From: Straminergon stramineum | Lineage: Eukaryota; Streptophyta; Bryopsida; Hypnales; Calliergonaceae | Direction: 5' to 3' | NCBI GenBank assembly: GCA_963920665.1 | Contig: OY987268.1 | Span: 18,478,501-18,542,500, forward strand | Length of the DNA: 64,000 nucleotides | In this document: positions 10,088 to 21,829 of the stretch, piece by piece | Layout: every line of letters starts with the position of its first letter | Numbering within the stretch: position 1 is the stretch's first letter | Program-made: the position numbers and the translations under genes | Notes under the pieces: model-generated | Seen by the model: only the letters and a program-made list of their open reading frames with translations | Database searches by the model: none | Told to the model about the DNA's origin: nothing

Positions 10088-12394
10088 CATGTCCATGCAA
10101 GCTCCCCACTAGCGGTACCTAAAATGAAAGAATGCAAGCCAATGGTCCAAGTGATGTAACGCATCTTCAATTGCAGCTCCAAATGATAACCACCATGAAC
10201 GAATCGCAAGGTAATGTGTGTTTGCCTCATCCATATTCTTTGATTCTTTGTATTGCTTGCATAGCCTGATGTGTTGGTGTTGGAATGCTTCCTTGATATG
10301 TTTCTATGTATGTTTGTGAAGAGAAGTACTCCAATGCAACAAGCATGTCCTCTCATGATTCTCCATTTTGTCATTGGTTGAACCATTGTCGTAGACAATA
10401 TGAACTGCATTCCAATTGGCCATAGCACTATCTGCCATAAACCCCTTGAAGTTTGGATGTTCAACTCCATGTCTAGCCATAACAACATTCAAGGACCTCC
10501 AAAATTGTACTTGGATCTCAATATCTTCAGATTGCATGTCACATGTTGAAATGGTCATAACCTTCTTGTATGCAGTATCATACACATGGCAAGCCATTGT
10601 CGTCCACTCCTTCACATGGTCAAACATCATCCACGCATTCTGAAGATCTCCTCCGGGTTGCATGCCCCTTACTAGGTCCACTCTGCTTCTAGGTCCTTCA
10701 GTGAGCATCTTGAAAATGTACACCTTCTCTTTGCCTTGTCCAAGGAAGACACTATCATGTATGAATTCAAACTTGGACTCTCTCTTCATAGTCATGATGT
10801 TGTCAATCATGCCTCCTCGATTGTTTGAACGAAATGAGGATATCACATTCCGTATGTTTGGACTACTCAAATATTGGAAGCAATCCATGACCTCCTCCAT
10901 CTCCTCCTCTTTCAGCATCTCCTTCTCCCCCTCTCTGTTGTGAAATAAATAGTTTGTAAGGAATTCCTTACTGGAGGAGAGTGCAATTGCAGAATTGGTG
11001 GCTGTTGGTGTTTTGGTCACGTGCTCCGCAATGAGTCCACAAATCTTTTTGGTAGAATCTCTATACATGCTCTTCGCAATAGGATGAGCATAATTTCCCA
11101 AGTGAATTGCAGCTCTAGTCATTTTTGGATTATCACTATAGGAGTAGTACATCCTAGCAGAACAAGTGTCAAGACATGTAGGTGATATCTTGCAAGCTCT
11201 ACAAACTAAAGTACAATCTTTGGGAGGACTATCCCCTACTACAAAAGGAAAGGTTGTGTACCTAGTCCACTCTGTTTCATTGTGTTTGCAAGCCCTCTTC
11301 AAATAATCGCAGTCTACATTTGTACAAACAAGATATCTAGCACAGTATGACTTACAAAACTTCAGGTTGTCGGAGTTGTGAATGTTCGTAGTCACCAACT
11401 TGCACCATGGGTGCCCATCATAACACATATCCATTCCGTCCAAGTTATGGGCCGTTGATGAAGAGGATGATGGCTAACAGGGTGGTAGCTCAAAGATAAC
11501 ATCTCCATTGAAAAGTGGCGGAAGGAATTGCACACGATGGTGTTGCACAACACTCAAATCCATTGTAGATAGTTTGTTGCGAGAACGATGGACATTGCCT
11601 AGTTTCTTCAAGCATTCTATTATACTCAATCGGTTAATATGAGTTCCAAGGAGTAGAGGACGTGAGGAGAGTGACTGCGTAGGAATATTTGATGGTGTGT
11701 ATGATACAAAGTTTGGAACTACCTTCTCCTTGGATACATTTGGAATGGTACATGGCCCTTTCAAAGGTTTGAAGTTAGGGGATTCTCCATCCGATTCACT
11801 AGACAACTCAATGACACTATCAACTTTCTCAACTTTCACTCCTTTGAGAAGCACACTATTTGCAAGCTTTGGAAGAACTTGACGAGGTGGATTAGGGGAA
11901 ACTATACGACACATGTAAGGCATATTCACTATAGAGTTATTTGAATGTCGACTTATTATCTCGGTGGACAAAGCTAACATAGATAGAGGAAGTCCGTAAG
12001 CTCTATAATTTCCAGAAAGAAGGTACCAGAAATGCCCTTCATCTTCAACAGACTTCGAAATAGGAATTGACTGCTCTAAATCACCTGACTCTGACTTCTT
12101 CTCTTCTTCCATATAGATTGAGGACTCAACAAACTTGAAGCGGACATGAAGGAAGTGACTCAATACTCTAGCACATCCTCTATCCTCTATCGGAAATACA
12201 AGGGGAGCCTCATGACCATCTACACGTATGCAAGCCATGGCATACCATACATGTGCAAAAGACAATGAAGATGGAACAAGTGAGTCGAGGCTACAAGGTG
12301 AAAGAGAAACCATGTATCTTGAATTCTTCAATTTATGCAATAACCTTACAATTAATGGAAGGAGATAGGAAGCTCGAATAAAGTGTATGAACAC
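10088..12394 (-). pseudogene. MULE-type transposase core, broken by in-frame TAG stops
   Basis: One minus-strand frame runs from about 12394 to 10088, interrupted only by three TAGs: 11474-11476, 10304-10306 and 10109-10111. The central part has a Cys/His-rich segment (CKSYCARYLVCTNVDCDY, RACKHNETEW, CRACKISPTCLDTC) resembling a WRKY/GCM-clan zinc-binding region. A catalytic core follows: CHVYDTAYKKVMTIS (candidate first Asp), a FWRSLNVVM helix, GFMADSAMANWNAV (candidate second Asp), then RTCLLHWSTSLHKH, the C..H signature known from MULE transposases. The exon ends at ATG|GTAAGTG (10088/10087). The matching C-terminal exon is at 2794, beyond a large insertion. The upstream part (12394-11477) belongs to the same frame but I recognise no domain in it. 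Confidence 0.65.
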
Positions 12395-14209
12395 TTATTG
12401 CTCGTTGTGGCAATAACTTTCACGCTGCCTCCCAAGCCCACCAATACCACTGTCATTTATACAAACTTTCATAGAAAAATATGTTTGTGTCAAGCACCAT
12501 TCAAGTCTATGCATTTGAAATGGTGGCACTAAAGAAGTATTAACTATACAGTCCTAAATTAGACGACGGTTTAAGATAGCAACATCACAGTCACAATCCT
12601 AATTGCTTTAATTATTGGAGTACATTTGGAATAGACGGCGCATTAAACAACTACGTAGGTGTCAAGGTTGTTAGATGTTAATGGAGGCAAAAGTCACCAA
12701 CCTACTCTACATTGCGTAGTAATGTATTTATGGCTTATAGTTGACATATTCCTCTATGCATATAACCTTTCTTGGCTTCTCTAAACCTCATTGTCTTTCA
12801 TGTCTTTCCTGCATATCATTTCTAGTATGCGGTGATAGTTTGATGTAGTATACTCTCGAACACCTCATGCTTGTAGACAACCATAGGTCTCAATTTTCTA
12901 TATCGTTGCTCATCAAGAAGCGTAGGAAGTATACCTCCTTCTATTTTTCTTCAAATAAAGCACTTAGGAGATCTAGGATGACTTGAGGGAAGAAATTGGT
13001 CTCTAAAACAAGCCAATCAACACTTGGAAACCTAAAGAAGGTCCTAGTCTTCGAAGGAGGAGTTAGTGGAGAGAACAAGCATGTTGGAGTTGACAACTTG
13101 GATCTGGTAGCAAGATTGGTGAAGGAGACCAATAGAGTTGAAAATCTCTCACGAGGACATGCTTTGGAAGTAGTAAGCATCTTTCCAACCCATTCCTTTT
13201 CATTTAAGGACAACTTAGTCACTATAGTTTAGGATTTTAATATGCTATGCTATACATTAAATTTTTGTACGTATGATGTGGTTTTATATGGGCTTTCAAC
13301 ACTGTATTTGGACTCCTTGTCCGTATGTAGGAACTTGTGAATGTCCACAATAATAATGGCATAGTAGAGTAGTACTCCATCCAATAAATAGACATTCCTA
13401 GAGATAGACATTTTCATACAGGATTTGAAGTAACTTGAATATGGTAGTCTACGACTTTGTCCGCACTTGATTAGTACACTTTAAGACGAAGTATGACTAC
13501 CCTTGATCTCCTAGAAATTACAATATGGATTTGGAGGTCATATACTTTAAGACAAACACCTAATTTGGACACTAAGTTAAGCAACAATCAATCTTTTCCA
13601 CTTACCTCTCTTGTACAGGGGTATAGAGAAATATAGAATACTATGAAAGTAACAAATAATATACAAATTTTTTAAGGTTTATTATAACTTATATACCAAA
13701 TCCCTCCTTTCCTAAGGAGAAGTAAAGCATCAAATATAAAAGTTATTTGTAGTTCTATACACGTGATAGGATATCAATATTGATGTAACACGACTACAAA
13801 TAACACAAATTAAAAACCCTTTTCTTTTACTAGGTGACAAGAGTTTCCATTTGTACGCATCTGAATATCCTCAATGTACTTACATTTGGAATGAATTTTG
13901 CACAAGGTATCATTTTCTTTTTAAATGGATCTTGAGTTGTATGAACAAACTATAACATTTATATCTTAATAATTTCCTAATTGCATCACCATTGTATGAG
14001 CCTACTATCACCCAAGTGTCAACATAGCAAATTAACAGTATTAGCCTAGGTAGTATCACTCAAGTACCAAAACAATATCAAACAAGTGGGAGCATTCCAT
14101 CACCCATCTAGAACCACAATATCAGCCAAATATGAATAGAATATCATCCAAAAACCAGAATAGTATCCATGAAACAAAAACACATAATCAATGAAAGATA
14201 AACCTAGAT
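12395..14209. other. No clear gene; possible decayed coding trace on minus strand
   Basis: An open minus-strand frame at 12941-13222 (..FFRFPSVDWLVLETNFF..), followed in another frame by EGGILPTLLDEQRYRKL near 12950-12840, has protein-like character. It could be an upstream exon of the MULE or an unrelated fragment; I recognise no family. From 13230 to 14209 I see only AT-rich DNA with a recurring AGTATCA/AATATCA phrase (about 14000-14160). Confidence 0.3.
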
Positions 14210-14291
14210 TGTCGCGCCCCTTAGTGGCACTTAGGTATTAAGTGTTTGGAAAGTGAGCTTAAGGGGGTAAGTGTTACTAAGGGGTGCGACA
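14210..14291 (+). repeat. 5' LTR, internally deleted (82 bp)
   Basis: The first about 11 nt (TGTCGCGCCCC) match the start of the 3' LTR (TGTCACGACCC). The last about 70 nt (TGGCACTTAGGTATTAAGTG..GTGCGACA) match the last about 70 nt of the 3' LTR (TGGCACTAAGGTATTAAGTG..GCACGACA). About 1.08 kb in between is missing. Both outer ends and the target duplication are intact, so this is an internal deletion and not truncated integration. Confidence 0.8.
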
Positions 14292-14293
14292 CT

Positions 14294-14305
14294 TGGTATC
14301 AGAGC
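14294..14305 (+). promoter_or_regulatory. Primer-binding site (initiator-Met tRNA type)
   Basis: TGGTATCAGAGC lies two bases after the 5' LTR end. This is the well-known plant retrotransposon primer-binding site complementary to the 3' end of initiator-methionine tRNA, and would prime minus-strand cDNA synthesis. Confidence 0.93.
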
Positions 14306-14337
14306 AGGGCTACGTAGTGCGACGGAGTTTGGAAGGC

Positions 14338-17300
14338 ATGGCTAGAAAGGGTACCAAAGTTGGGGAAGTTGAGCCTTCTGAACAGGGTCGACGGACACGT
14401 AGTCAAGGTCAAGAGCATGGAGAAGCCTCAGAAACACAAGGTGAAAGGGTGCACTCTTCGGAGGAAGGAGTGAACCCCATAGCGAAGCAAGGAGGGCTAG
14501 CTATGAAACATAGTGGGAACCAAGAAGCTAGTGAAGACAATCGGGATACCGCCTCTAGTCCTTTGAGGGCACCACGAAGTCGGAAAAGGAAGTCACGTGA
14601 TGTGATGTTTGAGGAACTTGTCAAAACTCTTCGGGACATGCAAGGGGAAATTAGAGAGCTAAAAGAGAAGAGCTCAAGCTCTTCATCTCACAAGTTGTGC
14701 AAGACCAACATGCCCTCTTATTTCACGGGGATGGGCAAGGCTCATAAGGTTAAGGACTTTCTTGTGGAGATGGAGATGTACTTCGAAGCTCAACATGCAT
14801 TTGAAGAGGACAAGATCACTATTGCGGTGACTTTCTTGAAGGATCATGCCTTGACGTGGTGGACCCAATACAAAGAGGAGAATGGGGAGGTGGTGGAGAA
14901 CCTTGATTGGGCTAGTTTCAAGGAACTACTAGGTAACCGGTTCACACCGGAGTACCAAGACCTTCGTGATGGGATGGCATTAGTGCGGTTGAAGCAAACC
15001 GGCACTTTGAGGGGGTATGTGCGGGAGTTCAACGCACAACTAAGTGTACTCCCAAAGTTAGATGAATTGGCGAAGAAGATCATTTTCTTCAATGGACTCC
15101 AAAGTTGGGCGGAACGAACATTGTTTCGAATGCCAAGGTTGCCAGAATCATGTGCTGAGTTATTGAAGCTTGCGGAGAGGATTGGGGACGATGAAGGTCC
15201 CAACAAGAGGTCCAAAGATGGGGCCTCAACACATAAATCTACCAAAGCACATTCGAAGCACCAACTAAGGAAACGTGTTTGGCAAAAGCAGAAGCATGGG
15301 CAAGATGGAGGACAACCAAGTGGGAATAAAGGGGGTTCTACTAAAGGAAAAGTGGAAGGTGACAACAAGCCAAAGGGGGATGGAAGTCAAATGACTTGCT
15401 TCAATTGTGGTGAGAAGGGCCACATGGCAAAGGGTTGCACCAAACCGCAGGTGAGTACTCAAAGCATGCGCACCCACTTGACAAAACACTTGCTTCATGG
15501 GGGCTTTGTGGCTAAGGCAAGTAGAACCAAAATAAAACCAAGGTTGTTATTTCTTCAAGGGACCATTGGCCAACGTGATGTTTCATTTTTGTTGGATACA
15601 GGGGCAATCCACTCGTTTATAAGTCCAAGAGCGACGGAAGAGTTGGACTTGCAAAAGACTAAGGCAAGCAAGCCCATCAATGTGAGGTTTGCCAAGGGTA
15701 AGCCTCACCAAACAAGCCACATTGTGACGGATGTGGAGGTGAAGTGTGGAGAATTTTCTTTTGTGGAAGACTTCACCGTATGTGACATGGATGGAGTGGA
15801 CTTCATCCTAGGAAATACCTTTTTGGATACATATGAGGTAGACATACGGCGGCGACCAAAGGTGAAGGTCGTCGCTAATGCGAATGGTAGGGAAATAGAG
15901 TTGGAAATAACTAGGACTCCTTCATTATTGGGGAGTCGAATCCTACTAGCTAGCATTGAGGACCTAGAGGAAAATAGGTTTTTGATTGTGATGTGGGCGG
16001 ACTCACATGAAGGAGTTAGCCATGGAGGTGCTAAAGGGAAGCAACCTCCAAAATGTGTTGGTGAGGTAATCCGAAAGTTTGTGGACGTACTTACTCAAGA
16101 GTTGCCTGATGAGCTACCGCCAAAGAGAGAAGTGGATCACAAGATCGAGGTGGTGCCGGGGTCGGAGCCACCATCCAAGGCACCATATAGATTGAACCAA
16201 AGGGAGTTGGAAGAGTTGAAGAAACAACTCAAGGAGCTTTTGGCAAAGGGGTATATTCGCCAAAGCAAGTCACCTTATGGAGCACCGGTCTTGTTTGTGG
16301 ACAAGAAAGATGGGAAACTCCACATGTGTGTGGATTACCGGGCTCTCAATAAGGTGACCATCAAGAACAACTATCCTTTGCCTCGAATTGATGATCTCTT
16401 TGATCGGTTGGTGGGGGCTAAGTACTATAGCCGCATTGACTTAAAATCGGGTTACTACCAAATTTGCATTGCGGAGGGTGACGTTGAAAAAACGGCTTGT
16501 AGGACAAGATATGGGTCCTATGAGTTTTTGGTCATGCCATTTGGATTGTGTAATGGGCCTTCAACTTTTACCACACTCATGAATATGATATTTCATGAAG
16601 AGCTTGATGAGTTTGTCATTGTATACATTGATGACATTTTGGTGTTTTCCAAGACGGCGGAGGAGCATACTAGGCATCTTGAGGTGGTGCTTCAAAAACT
16701 AAGGGATAACAAGTTGTATGCAAATGGGGAGAAAAGTGAGTTTGGTTTGATGGAAATGGAGTTCTTGGGACACATTATGACGGGGTCAGGAATCAAGCCG
16801 GACAACAAAAAGGTAGAGGCAATTCAAAAGTGGAAAAGGCCTACAACCCCAAAGGGAGTTAGATCCTTTCTTGGGTTGGCCAATTATTATAGACGGTTCA
16901 TTCGTGACTTTTCCAAAATTGCCAAGCCTATGTCCGACTTATTGAAGAAAAACCTTACCATAGTGTGGACGGATGATGGTGAGAGATCATTTGAAGAACT
17001 CAAACAAAAGCTTTCTTCTCCACTAGTATTGAAGTTTCCCAAGTTTGAGAAACCTTTTGAGGTGCACACCGATGCAAGCGACTTTGCCATTGGGGGAGTG
17101 CTCATGCAAGATGGGCGGCCCATTGCGTTTGAGAGCAAAAAGCTTGATGGAACTCAAACCAAGTGGCCAACACATGAGAAGGAAATGTTTGCCGTGGTGC
17201 ATTGTTTGAAGACATGGCAACATTACCTTGGTCTTCATAAGACCAAGGTATACACCGATAATGTATCTTTGAAGTACTTTGAGAACCAAGCTCGAGTGTC

Positions 17301-18936
17301 ACCAAAGCAATTGAGGTGGTATGATACCTTGGCGCTTATGAATGTGGAGTTGATCCACAAGCCGGGGCGTGAGAATGTAGTGCCGGATGCACTAAGTCGG
17401 AAGGAGGAGCATAGGCCAAGTACCACCCAAATTTTGCGCATGATGTATGCGGGTGAAGGGCACTTGGCTAGGAAGATAAGGGAGGCGTATATGAAGGACC
17501 CGGAAGCTCAAAAGTTTTTGAGTGACTTGCGAAGTGGTAAGAAAATGAAAGGAATCCGGTTGCATGAAGGCTTGATCAAGTTCAAACAAACTAGGGTATA
17601 TGTTCCAAGTGGCAAGTTGAGGTTAACCGTGTTGAAAGAGGAACATGATAACCCTTTGGCGAGGCATAGGGGGGAGAAATCCACCATATGTTCGGTTAGC
17701 AAGAGGTTTTATTGGCCGGGGATGAAGGAAGACATTACCCATTATGTGAAGACTTGTGTCATTTGCCAAGGCAATCGAGCATCTTATCAAAAGCAAGCAG
17801 GATTGTTACGACCTTTGTCTATTCCAAGTGGGCCATGGGAATGTGTTTCCATAGACTTCATCACGAGCCTTCTGATGTCACGAGGATGTGATGCGATCTT
17901 TGTGGTGGTAGATCGCTTTAGCAAGTTGGCACTACTGGAGCCAACTCGGGGGATAGCGACCGCATTGGAGACCGCGGTCTTGTTCCTCAACATGTGGTGG
18001 CGACATCACGGATTGCCAAGGGTGATTGTTTCGGATAGAGACCCTAAGTTTACAAGTGCATTTTGGAGGCACTTGTTTCGTAAGATGAAGACTAAACTTG
18101 CGTTTAGCACGGCATTTCATCCTCAAACCGATGGACAAACGGAGAGGGTGAATGGGGTTCTCAATCAATACCTAAGGAATTACGTGAGTGTAGACCAAAG
18201 TGATTGGACGGAGTACTTGGTTTTGGCAGAGTTTAGTTACAACAAAGCTAAGCATGCGGTGATCGGGGAATCACCATTCAAAGTGGCCTATGGAGTGGAG
18301 CCACTTATGCCTACCAACTTAGCCTTGGAGCAAGCACAAGTGGAGCCGTTGCCAAATCAAGATGCGGAGGACTTGATTGCCAAAAGGGAGCAAATGCTCG
18401 AAAAGACCAAGGTATGGTTAGCCAAAGCACAAAAGAGGTATGTAGACCAAGTGAACAAAGGGCGACGCCATGTTGAGTATGAGGAGGGCAAAAAGGTTTG
18501 GTTAAATGTGAAGAACTTCACCTTACCGGAGGGCCTAACTCCCAAATTCATGGCAAAGTATGCGGGTCCGTTTGTCATTGAAAAGCACTTGTTTGAGGAT
18601 GTCTATAAGTTAATATTACCACCGGAGATCAAGGTGCATCCAACTTTTCATGTTTCATTGCTCAAGCCATATTATGAAGATACCTTGAGGCCGGAGCGCA
18701 AGCAAGTGTTGCAGCCTCCACCGGAGTTGGTTGGTGACCACCTTGAGTATGAGGTGGAAGGGATCTTGAAAAGTAGAAACACCAAGAGGAAAGGTAAAGA
18801 GTACTTGGTGAAATGGCGGGGATATCATGAGAAGGAAGCAACTTGGGTAGAGGCCAAACATATGGTCAATGCCAAGGAGGTAGTGGACTTGTATGAAGCT
18901 CAAAGGCAAGGCAACAAACGAGGACAAATGCGTTGA
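14338..18936 (+). CDS. Gag-Pol polyprotein of chromovirus, intact
   Basis: Uninterrupted ORF. The first ATG is 14338 ([10 protein letters not shown]), giving about 1532 residues; the frame is open upstream to the primer-binding site. Gag is followed by a CCHC knuckle [14 protein letters not shown] from residue 354. The aspartic protease is [10 protein letters not shown], with the catalytic Asp at about 420. Reverse transcriptase has YIDD at 763-766 and RNase H has HTDAS with Asp near 912. Integrase has an HHCC zinc-binding part (CVIC), then Asp about 1173, Asp about 1233 and Glu about 1269, the last two separated by 35 residues. The C-terminus carries a chromodomain ([21 protein letters not shown], about 1471-1520), which defines chromoviruses and is thought to guide integration to heterochromatin. 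It ends at TGA. No frameshift separates gag from pol, so cleavage by the encoded protease is expected. No internal TAG, unlike the decayed coding regions around it. Confidence 0.95.
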   Translation: MARKGTKVGEVEPSEQGRRTRSQGQEHGEASETQGERVHSSEEGVNPIAKQGGLAMKHSGNQEASEDNRDTASSPLRAPRSRKRKSRDVMFEELVKTLRDMQGEIRELKEKSSSSSSHKLCKTNMPSYFTGMGKAHKVKDFLVEMEMYFEAQHAFEEDKITIAVTFLKDHALTWWTQYKEENGEVVENLDWASFKELLGNRFTPEYQDLRDGMALVRLKQTGTLRGYVREFNAQLSVLPKLDELAKKIIFFNGLQSWAERTLFRMPRLPESCAELLKLAERIGDDEGPNKRSKDGASTHKSTKAHSKHQLRKRVWQKQKHGQDGGQPSGNKGGSTKGKVEGDNKPKGDGSQMTCFNCGEKGHMAKGCTKPQVSTQSMRTHLTKHLLHGGFVAKASRTKIKPRLLFLQGTIGQRDVSFLLDTGAIHSFISPRATEELDLQKTKASKPINVRFAKGKPHQTSHIVTDVEVKCGEFSFVEDFTVCDMDGVDFILGNTFLDTYEVDIRRRPKVKVVANANGREIELEITRTPSLLGSRILLASIEDLEENRFLIVMWADSHEGVSHGGAKGKQPPKCVGEVIRKFVDVLTQELPDELPPKREVDHKIEVVPGSEPPSKAPYRLNQRELEELKKQLKELLAKGYIRQSKSPYGAPVLFVDKKDGKLHMCVDYRALNKVTIKNNYPLPRIDDLFDRLVGAKYYSRIDLKSGYYQICIAEGDVEKTACRTRYGSYEFLVMPFGLCNGPSTFTTLMNMIFHEELDEFVIVYIDDILVFSKTAEEHTRHLEVVLQKLRDNKLYANGEKSEFGLMEMEFLGHIMTGSGIKPDNKKVEAIQKWKRPTTPKGVRSFLGLANYYRRFIRDFSKIAKPMSDLLKKNLTIVWTDDGERSFEELKQKLSSPLVLKFPKFEKPFEVHTDASDFAIGGVLMQDGRPIAFESKKLDGTQTKWPTHEKEMFAVVHCLKTWQHYLGLHKTKVYTDNVSLKYFENQARVSPKQLRWYDTLALMNVELIHKPGRENVVPDALSRKEEHRPSTTQILRMMYAGEGHLARKIREAYMKDPEAQKFLSDLRSGKKMKGIRLHEGLIKFKQTRVYVPSGKLRLTVLKEEHDNPLARHRGEKSTICSVSKRFYWPGMKEDITHYVKTCVICQGNRASYQKQAGLLRPLSIPSGPWECVSIDFITSLLMSRGCDAIFVVVDRFSKLALLEPTRGIATALETAVLFLNMWWRHHGLPRVIVSDRDPKFTSAFWRHLFRKMKTKLAFSTAFHPQTDGQTERVNGVLNQYLRNYVSVDQSDWTEYLVLAEFSYNKAKHAVIGESPFKVAYGVEPLMPTNLALEQAQVEPLPNQDAEDLIAKREQMLEKTKVWLAKAQKRYVDQVNKGRRHVEYEEGKKVWLNVKNFTLPEGLTPKFMAKYAGPFVIEKHLFEDVYKLILPPEIKVHPTFHVSLLKPYYEDTLRPERKQVLQPPPELVGDHLEYEVEGILKSRNTKRKGKEYLVKWRGYHEKEATWVEAKHMVNAKEVVDLYEAQRQGNKRGQMR

Positions 18937-19824
18937 TGAGGACATCAACCTTTGTTGGTGGGGGTGAAACACCACACTTGGGTAGACTTTGCATAGTGCT
19001 TGGTTAGGAAGTTGTGCAAGGCACACTTTGTAATACTTGGTTGGCAATAAAGTGGCTTGAGGTTGTAAGTGCATTTCGGAATTGTGTGGCTTAAAAATGT
19101 GAGATGAGTCCTAGTCTCTTCATTAGAGGTAAGTTGGGTAGATGAGGATTGAAGTGATATGCGAAGCCAACTTTTGGAATGCTGCCAATTAGGGGCCTTG
19201 GCTTGGGGGTTGTGAATGGGTGATTCCACATAAGTCCCAAGCCTTGGACTTGCCCGGGCGGGGGCAAGGTAGTGGCACGGGCTTATAAAAGTGCCTTTGC
19301 GAGTTGTCCATCAATAACGCATAGCTTGATCAACTATGTCTTTAGAGTGAAGCAAAGACAAGTCGGGCGGGACTTGACACTATCCTGAGGCGGGCAAAGT
19401 TCATCACTTAATGGCAGAAATGTTAGAAAGGGGTCTTGGAGTTGCGTCCAAGTGGAAGTTGGTTAGCCTTGAAATCATCCTAAGTCAAGTGAAAAATGTG
19501 ATAGGCTAGTTGGGCCTAGCTTGGAGCTAAGGTTTGGGAAAGTTCCTTTGAGCCAATTAAGTTCGAGAGAGTCTCAAGGTAGGTAGGTCTAGTTAGATTA
19601 GGTCCTCTTTTGAGAAAGGCTAGGGTGCCTTGGACCTAAGACCTATCTAATGACACCTTTGAGGACTTAGCCATTTAGACCAAGTAAGGGGACTTGGTGC
19701 ATTGTGGGGCTAGCTACCCGAGAACACAATGCAAGTGTTAAGGAGGTGGGCTACCTTAGAAACTTAACACTACCGGCATGAAGTAATGTCGATGAGGGCA
19801 TCGACGCTATTTGGTGGGGGTGAG
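18937..19824 (+). repeat. Non-coding spacer between two polypurine-tract-like segments
   Basis: Just after the ORF stop there is GATGAGGACATCAACC..TTGGTGGGGGTG (18936-18967). A near copy, GATGAGGGCATCGACG..TTTGGTGGGGGTGAG, lies at 19790-19824, directly before the 3' LTR. The second is the natural polypurine tract. The 850-bp segment between them has no ORF of note. It may be a lineage-specific expansion of the 3' untranslated region created by duplication or capture. Confidence 0.6.
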
Positions 19825-20985
19825 TGTCACGACCCTCATCACAAGGTGTGCCCGTGCCACCTTGGTGAGCAAGGGGGACATTGGGGGTGACTCCCCAAGC
19901 TTTGCAAAAGATGAGGTGAGGGGGACTAGGAGTCCCGAGCGATCAGAGCGAGGTAGCGCTCTGATCCGGACGAATTTGGAGGCGTGTGATACATGCTTGG
20001 AAAGGTCTTGAGAAGACGCTTCCAACCGTCCAAAGAACGCGTGATTTGGACTTGCGAATCAAAAGTTATGGGCGTTCAAAGTTGGGGGTGTCCCGGTCGT
20101 GCCGGGAGCGCCCTGGTCGCGCCGAGAGTGCCCTGGCCGCGCCGGGAGTGTCCCGAATCTTTTGAGGGCGATATCTTTGCGAGTACTTGTCCGAATGGAG
20201 CAAGTGAGTAGTCCATCGGCATCTACGCGCCGCTTAGATGTCGAAAATGGGGTCGCATGTGCGATTTGGATCCCGGACCGCAAAGTTATGCCGGGTGGAA
20301 GTTCGGGTGTCCCAAACTAGCGCGAATCGGGAGAAATGGGTGGTCTTCTAAGATGGGGTGCATCTTGGGGGTTTCCAGTGACCTCTAGTATGGGGGGGGG
20401 GCTGCCGAATCCCGCAGAGAGTACTATGAGGAGGGGTGGTCTCCCTCCTCCCTCCTAGATGGTGCCATGGTGAGCCTAAGTGGGCCTGGGTGGTGAGGCT
20501 AGTGTTGGAGCCTCACCACCACTTGTGTGTTACCATGGAGTGCTTGTGCACTTCTTGATACCGGTTGGGTGGTGTACCACTCCACACTAGGCCATGGTGT
20601 GAGTCGCGTTTGGTGAGTCCCGATTAGTGAGTCCCGAAATGAGTTGGATTGGGCCTAGTGGGGAGTTGGGCCTAATGGGGAGTTGGGTCCCACTCAAAGG
20701 CGGTTAGCACCGGTGGGAGTAGTGCCTCACCGAGTGCTTGGACATCAATGGAAGTTCCGCCCCATTTCATCAAATGACATGCCCCGTGTCTTGTGGGAGT
20801 TAAATATTGGAAGGAAAGGATTGGGAGTCACGGAGGAATGGGGAACCCCGTGACTTGAGTTGGAACCTAACATTGTGGGTGCGTGGCATGTGCAGTGTTA
20901 GGAGAGCGTGAACCTTGGTGGCACTAAGGTATTAAGTGTTTGGAAAGTGAGCTTAAAGGGGTAAATGTTACTAAGAGGCACGACA
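19825..20985 (+). repeat. 3' LTR of the chromovirus (about 1.16 kb)
   Basis: Begins TGTCACGACCC immediately after the polypurine tract and ends GCACGACA at the TAGAT target duplication. The last about 70 nt match the 5' LTR remnant. It is much richer in G and C than the surroundings and carries a short tandem repeat at 20091-20155. Confidence 0.8.
20091..20155 (+). repeat. 20-bp GC-rich tandem repeat in the LTR
   Basis: Three and a quarter copies of a 20-bp unit of the form CCCTGGTCGCGCCGAGAGTG. Dense in CpG; in the U3 part of an LTR such repeats may act as enhancer-like elements, which is inference. Confidence 0.75.
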
Positions 20986-20990
20986 TAGAT

Positions 20991-21769
20991 TTTGCTAAGT
21001 ATGAGCATAGTATTATCAAAATACCAATGTCAACTTTGGCCAATAAACTTTGTTCCGTAACATTTTATTTAGAAAAGTGAAAATATTGGACTCAAGCTCA
21101 TTTCCAAAGTGTGTGACATGGATACGAACTCTAAAACTAAAGCTATAGTGGTAAAGAAACAAATGCATTGCAGTGAGCACCCTCTAGAAATCAAACCTAA
21201 GATTAGATCTGATTTTTGAGGGCCGGTTCAAATTGATAAATGGGCCCAATCATTTGATAGAATTTGTCAACCATTTCTACTGCAAGGTATTATACGTAGC
21301 ACCGATCCTTCAATCTGATATAGTTGCATTTGGCTTGCATTCAAACTGAAAACCACTTTGGTGACAATGGAAGTGCATTCAAACACATTTAGAAATTTCT
21401 ATCTTGGGTCATGCAAATCTCGAATGAAAGGAAATATATCTGTGAGAAACAGTAGGTCATCATTCACCTTGCAATCTATTGATTCGGAGAGACGGACATG
21501 TTTGTTCACTTAGAATAGAAATAGAATGGGATTACGTTGAGATTCTTTGCTAACAACATCCAGGTGCATGAACTGCGTCTAAAAATAAGCAGAATTTCAG
21601 ATTTGGTATCCCTTACTTGTGGTGAAAGCCGCAACTTACTAGAAGGAAACGGTGTAGAATAGAAACATGAGCTGCCACACATACCTTTGCCGCCAATCTC
21701 ACAACATTTGGATCATCTTGTGCCAGAATTTGAAGCCTTCATTAAGCAGCATTGTTGTATATCCTGCCA
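20991..21769. other. Flank between chromovirus and CACTA element
   Basis: AT-rich with no long ORF. Just before the CACTA element (about 21690-21769) the minus strand reads as a possible exon that continues on the other side of the element (from 28588); see the interrupted-frame entry. Confidence 0.4.
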
Positions 21770-21829
21770 TTGCACTACAAGAAAACAGGTGTTTTATGAC
21801 TACAAAAATACGACTGAGGATGACTAGCG

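Larger units (their letters stand above)
14210..20985 (+). mobile_element. Ty3/gypsy chromovirus (chromodomain LTR retrotransposon)
   Basis: A 6776-bp element flanked by a perfect 5-bp duplication TAGAT (14205-14209 and 20986-20990), beginning TGTCGCG and ending CACGACA. It contains a plant initiator-Met type primer-binding site, one gag-pol ORF, a polypurine tract and a 3' LTR. The 5' LTR is reduced to 82 bp. The intact ORF and perfect target duplication indicate a fairly recent insertion. The shortened 5' LTR may have removed the promoter, so this copy may be transcriptionally dead although its ORF is whole. Confidence 0.92.
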
